A stretch of 6,014 nt of DNA, taken from NCBI GenBank assembly GCA_947475125.1, contig CANJMX010000092.1, forward strand, positions 1 through 6,014. The letters are read 5' to 3'. Below, piece after piece: positions 5,874 through 6,014 of this stretch. A program made the position numbers and the translations under genes. The notes beneath the pieces are model-generated. The model made no database searches and was not told the DNA's origin. It saw only the letters and a program-made list of their open reading frames with translations. Origin of the DNA: Actinomycetota bacterium. GTDB lineage: Bacteria; Actinomycetota; Thermoleophilia; Miltoncostaeales; Miltoncostaeaceae. How positions within the stretch are numbered: the first letter of the stretch is position 1; the number at the start of each line of letters is the position of its first letter.

Positions 5874-6014
5874 ATGGCTGAGCACGTGCTCGCCGTGCTG
5901 GTCGACTTCGAGAACATGGCCCGTCCCGGTGCCAAGTCTCGCGGCGACTTTGACATTGATCTGGTTCTCAGCCGTCTGGCGGAGAAGGGTCGCGTGGTGG
6001 TCAAGCGCGCGTAC
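5874..6014 (+). CDS. NYN-domain (LabA/DUF88-type) protein, N-terminal part (3' end outside window)
   Basis: Forty-seven residues are visible, starting MAEHVLAVLVDFENMARPG. The strand VLAVLVDFEN (residues 5-14) is the hallmark first strand of NYN domains, with D11 and N14 as the conserved acidic/Asn positions of this PIN-like nuclease fold. Next comes a loop and a helix (FDIDLVLSRLAEKG, 26-39), then a second strand VVVKRAY (41-47), as expected before the continuation of the domain. NYN proteins are predicted metal-dependent ribonucleases acting on RNA in the cytoplasm; many bacterial members (LabA/DUF88) are uncharacterised. The remaining acidic residues and any C-terminal RNA-binding domain lie beyond the window. 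It follows the GT4 gene by 46 bases with its own strong ribosome binding site, so it may be a readthrough member of the operon or a separate unit. Confidence 0.78.
   Translation, partial: MAEHVLAVLVDFENMARPGAKSRGDFDIDLVLSRLAEKGRVVVKRAY

Overview
The window is GC-rich throughout and packed with genes. It looks like chromosomal DNA of a high-GC bacterium, most likely an actinobacterium. The best taxonomic clue is the citrate synthase, whose C-terminal end (RPRQIYIG...ERDYV...AR) and ILHADHEQNCSTS block read like the actinobacterial GltA2 type as I remember it. A deep-branching actinobacterial lineage (for example Thermoleophilia) is a guess, not something the window proves. I see no mobile element, RNA gene, CRISPR array or phage gene.

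Layout. (1) 1-312, plus strand: the 3' end of a SixA-like histidine phosphatase gene, cut by the window edge. (2) 309-680, minus strand: a small unrecognised helical protein. Its stop codon overlaps the stop of gene 1 tail to tail. (3) 744-2036, minus strand: a complete citrate synthase gene (gltA), upstream of gene 2 in the same direction. A strong GC-only hairpin lies between them at 701-734. (4) 2037-2258: a divergent intergenic region that must hold the promoters of gltA and of the plus-strand operon. (5) 2259-4637, plus strand: a 792-residue fusion of a PHP-family metal-dependent phosphoesterase (N-terminal) with a GT-B family 4 glycosyltransferase (C-terminal), joined by about 155 residues I do not recognise. 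(6) 4637-5827, plus strand: a second GT4 glycosyltransferase whose start overlaps the previous stop by one base, so the two are almost certainly co-translated. (7) 5874-6014, plus strand: the 5' end of a NYN-domain (LabA/DUF88-type, PIN-like) gene, cut by the window edge.

How the genes may work together. gltA supplies citrate to the TCA cycle and its downstream partner is unknown. The PHP-GT4/GT4 pair is the most interesting part. Two retaining glycosyltransferases and a phosphatase-type domain with its metal ligands intact are made from one coupled message, which suggests a short glycoconjugate pathway. One testable model is a 'synthase plus phosphatase' enzyme: the GT4 half makes a phosphorylated glycoside, the PHP half removes the phosphate, and the second GT4 extends the product. 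Donor, acceptor and product cannot be read from the sequence. The flanking SixA and NYN genes show no clear functional link to this pair.
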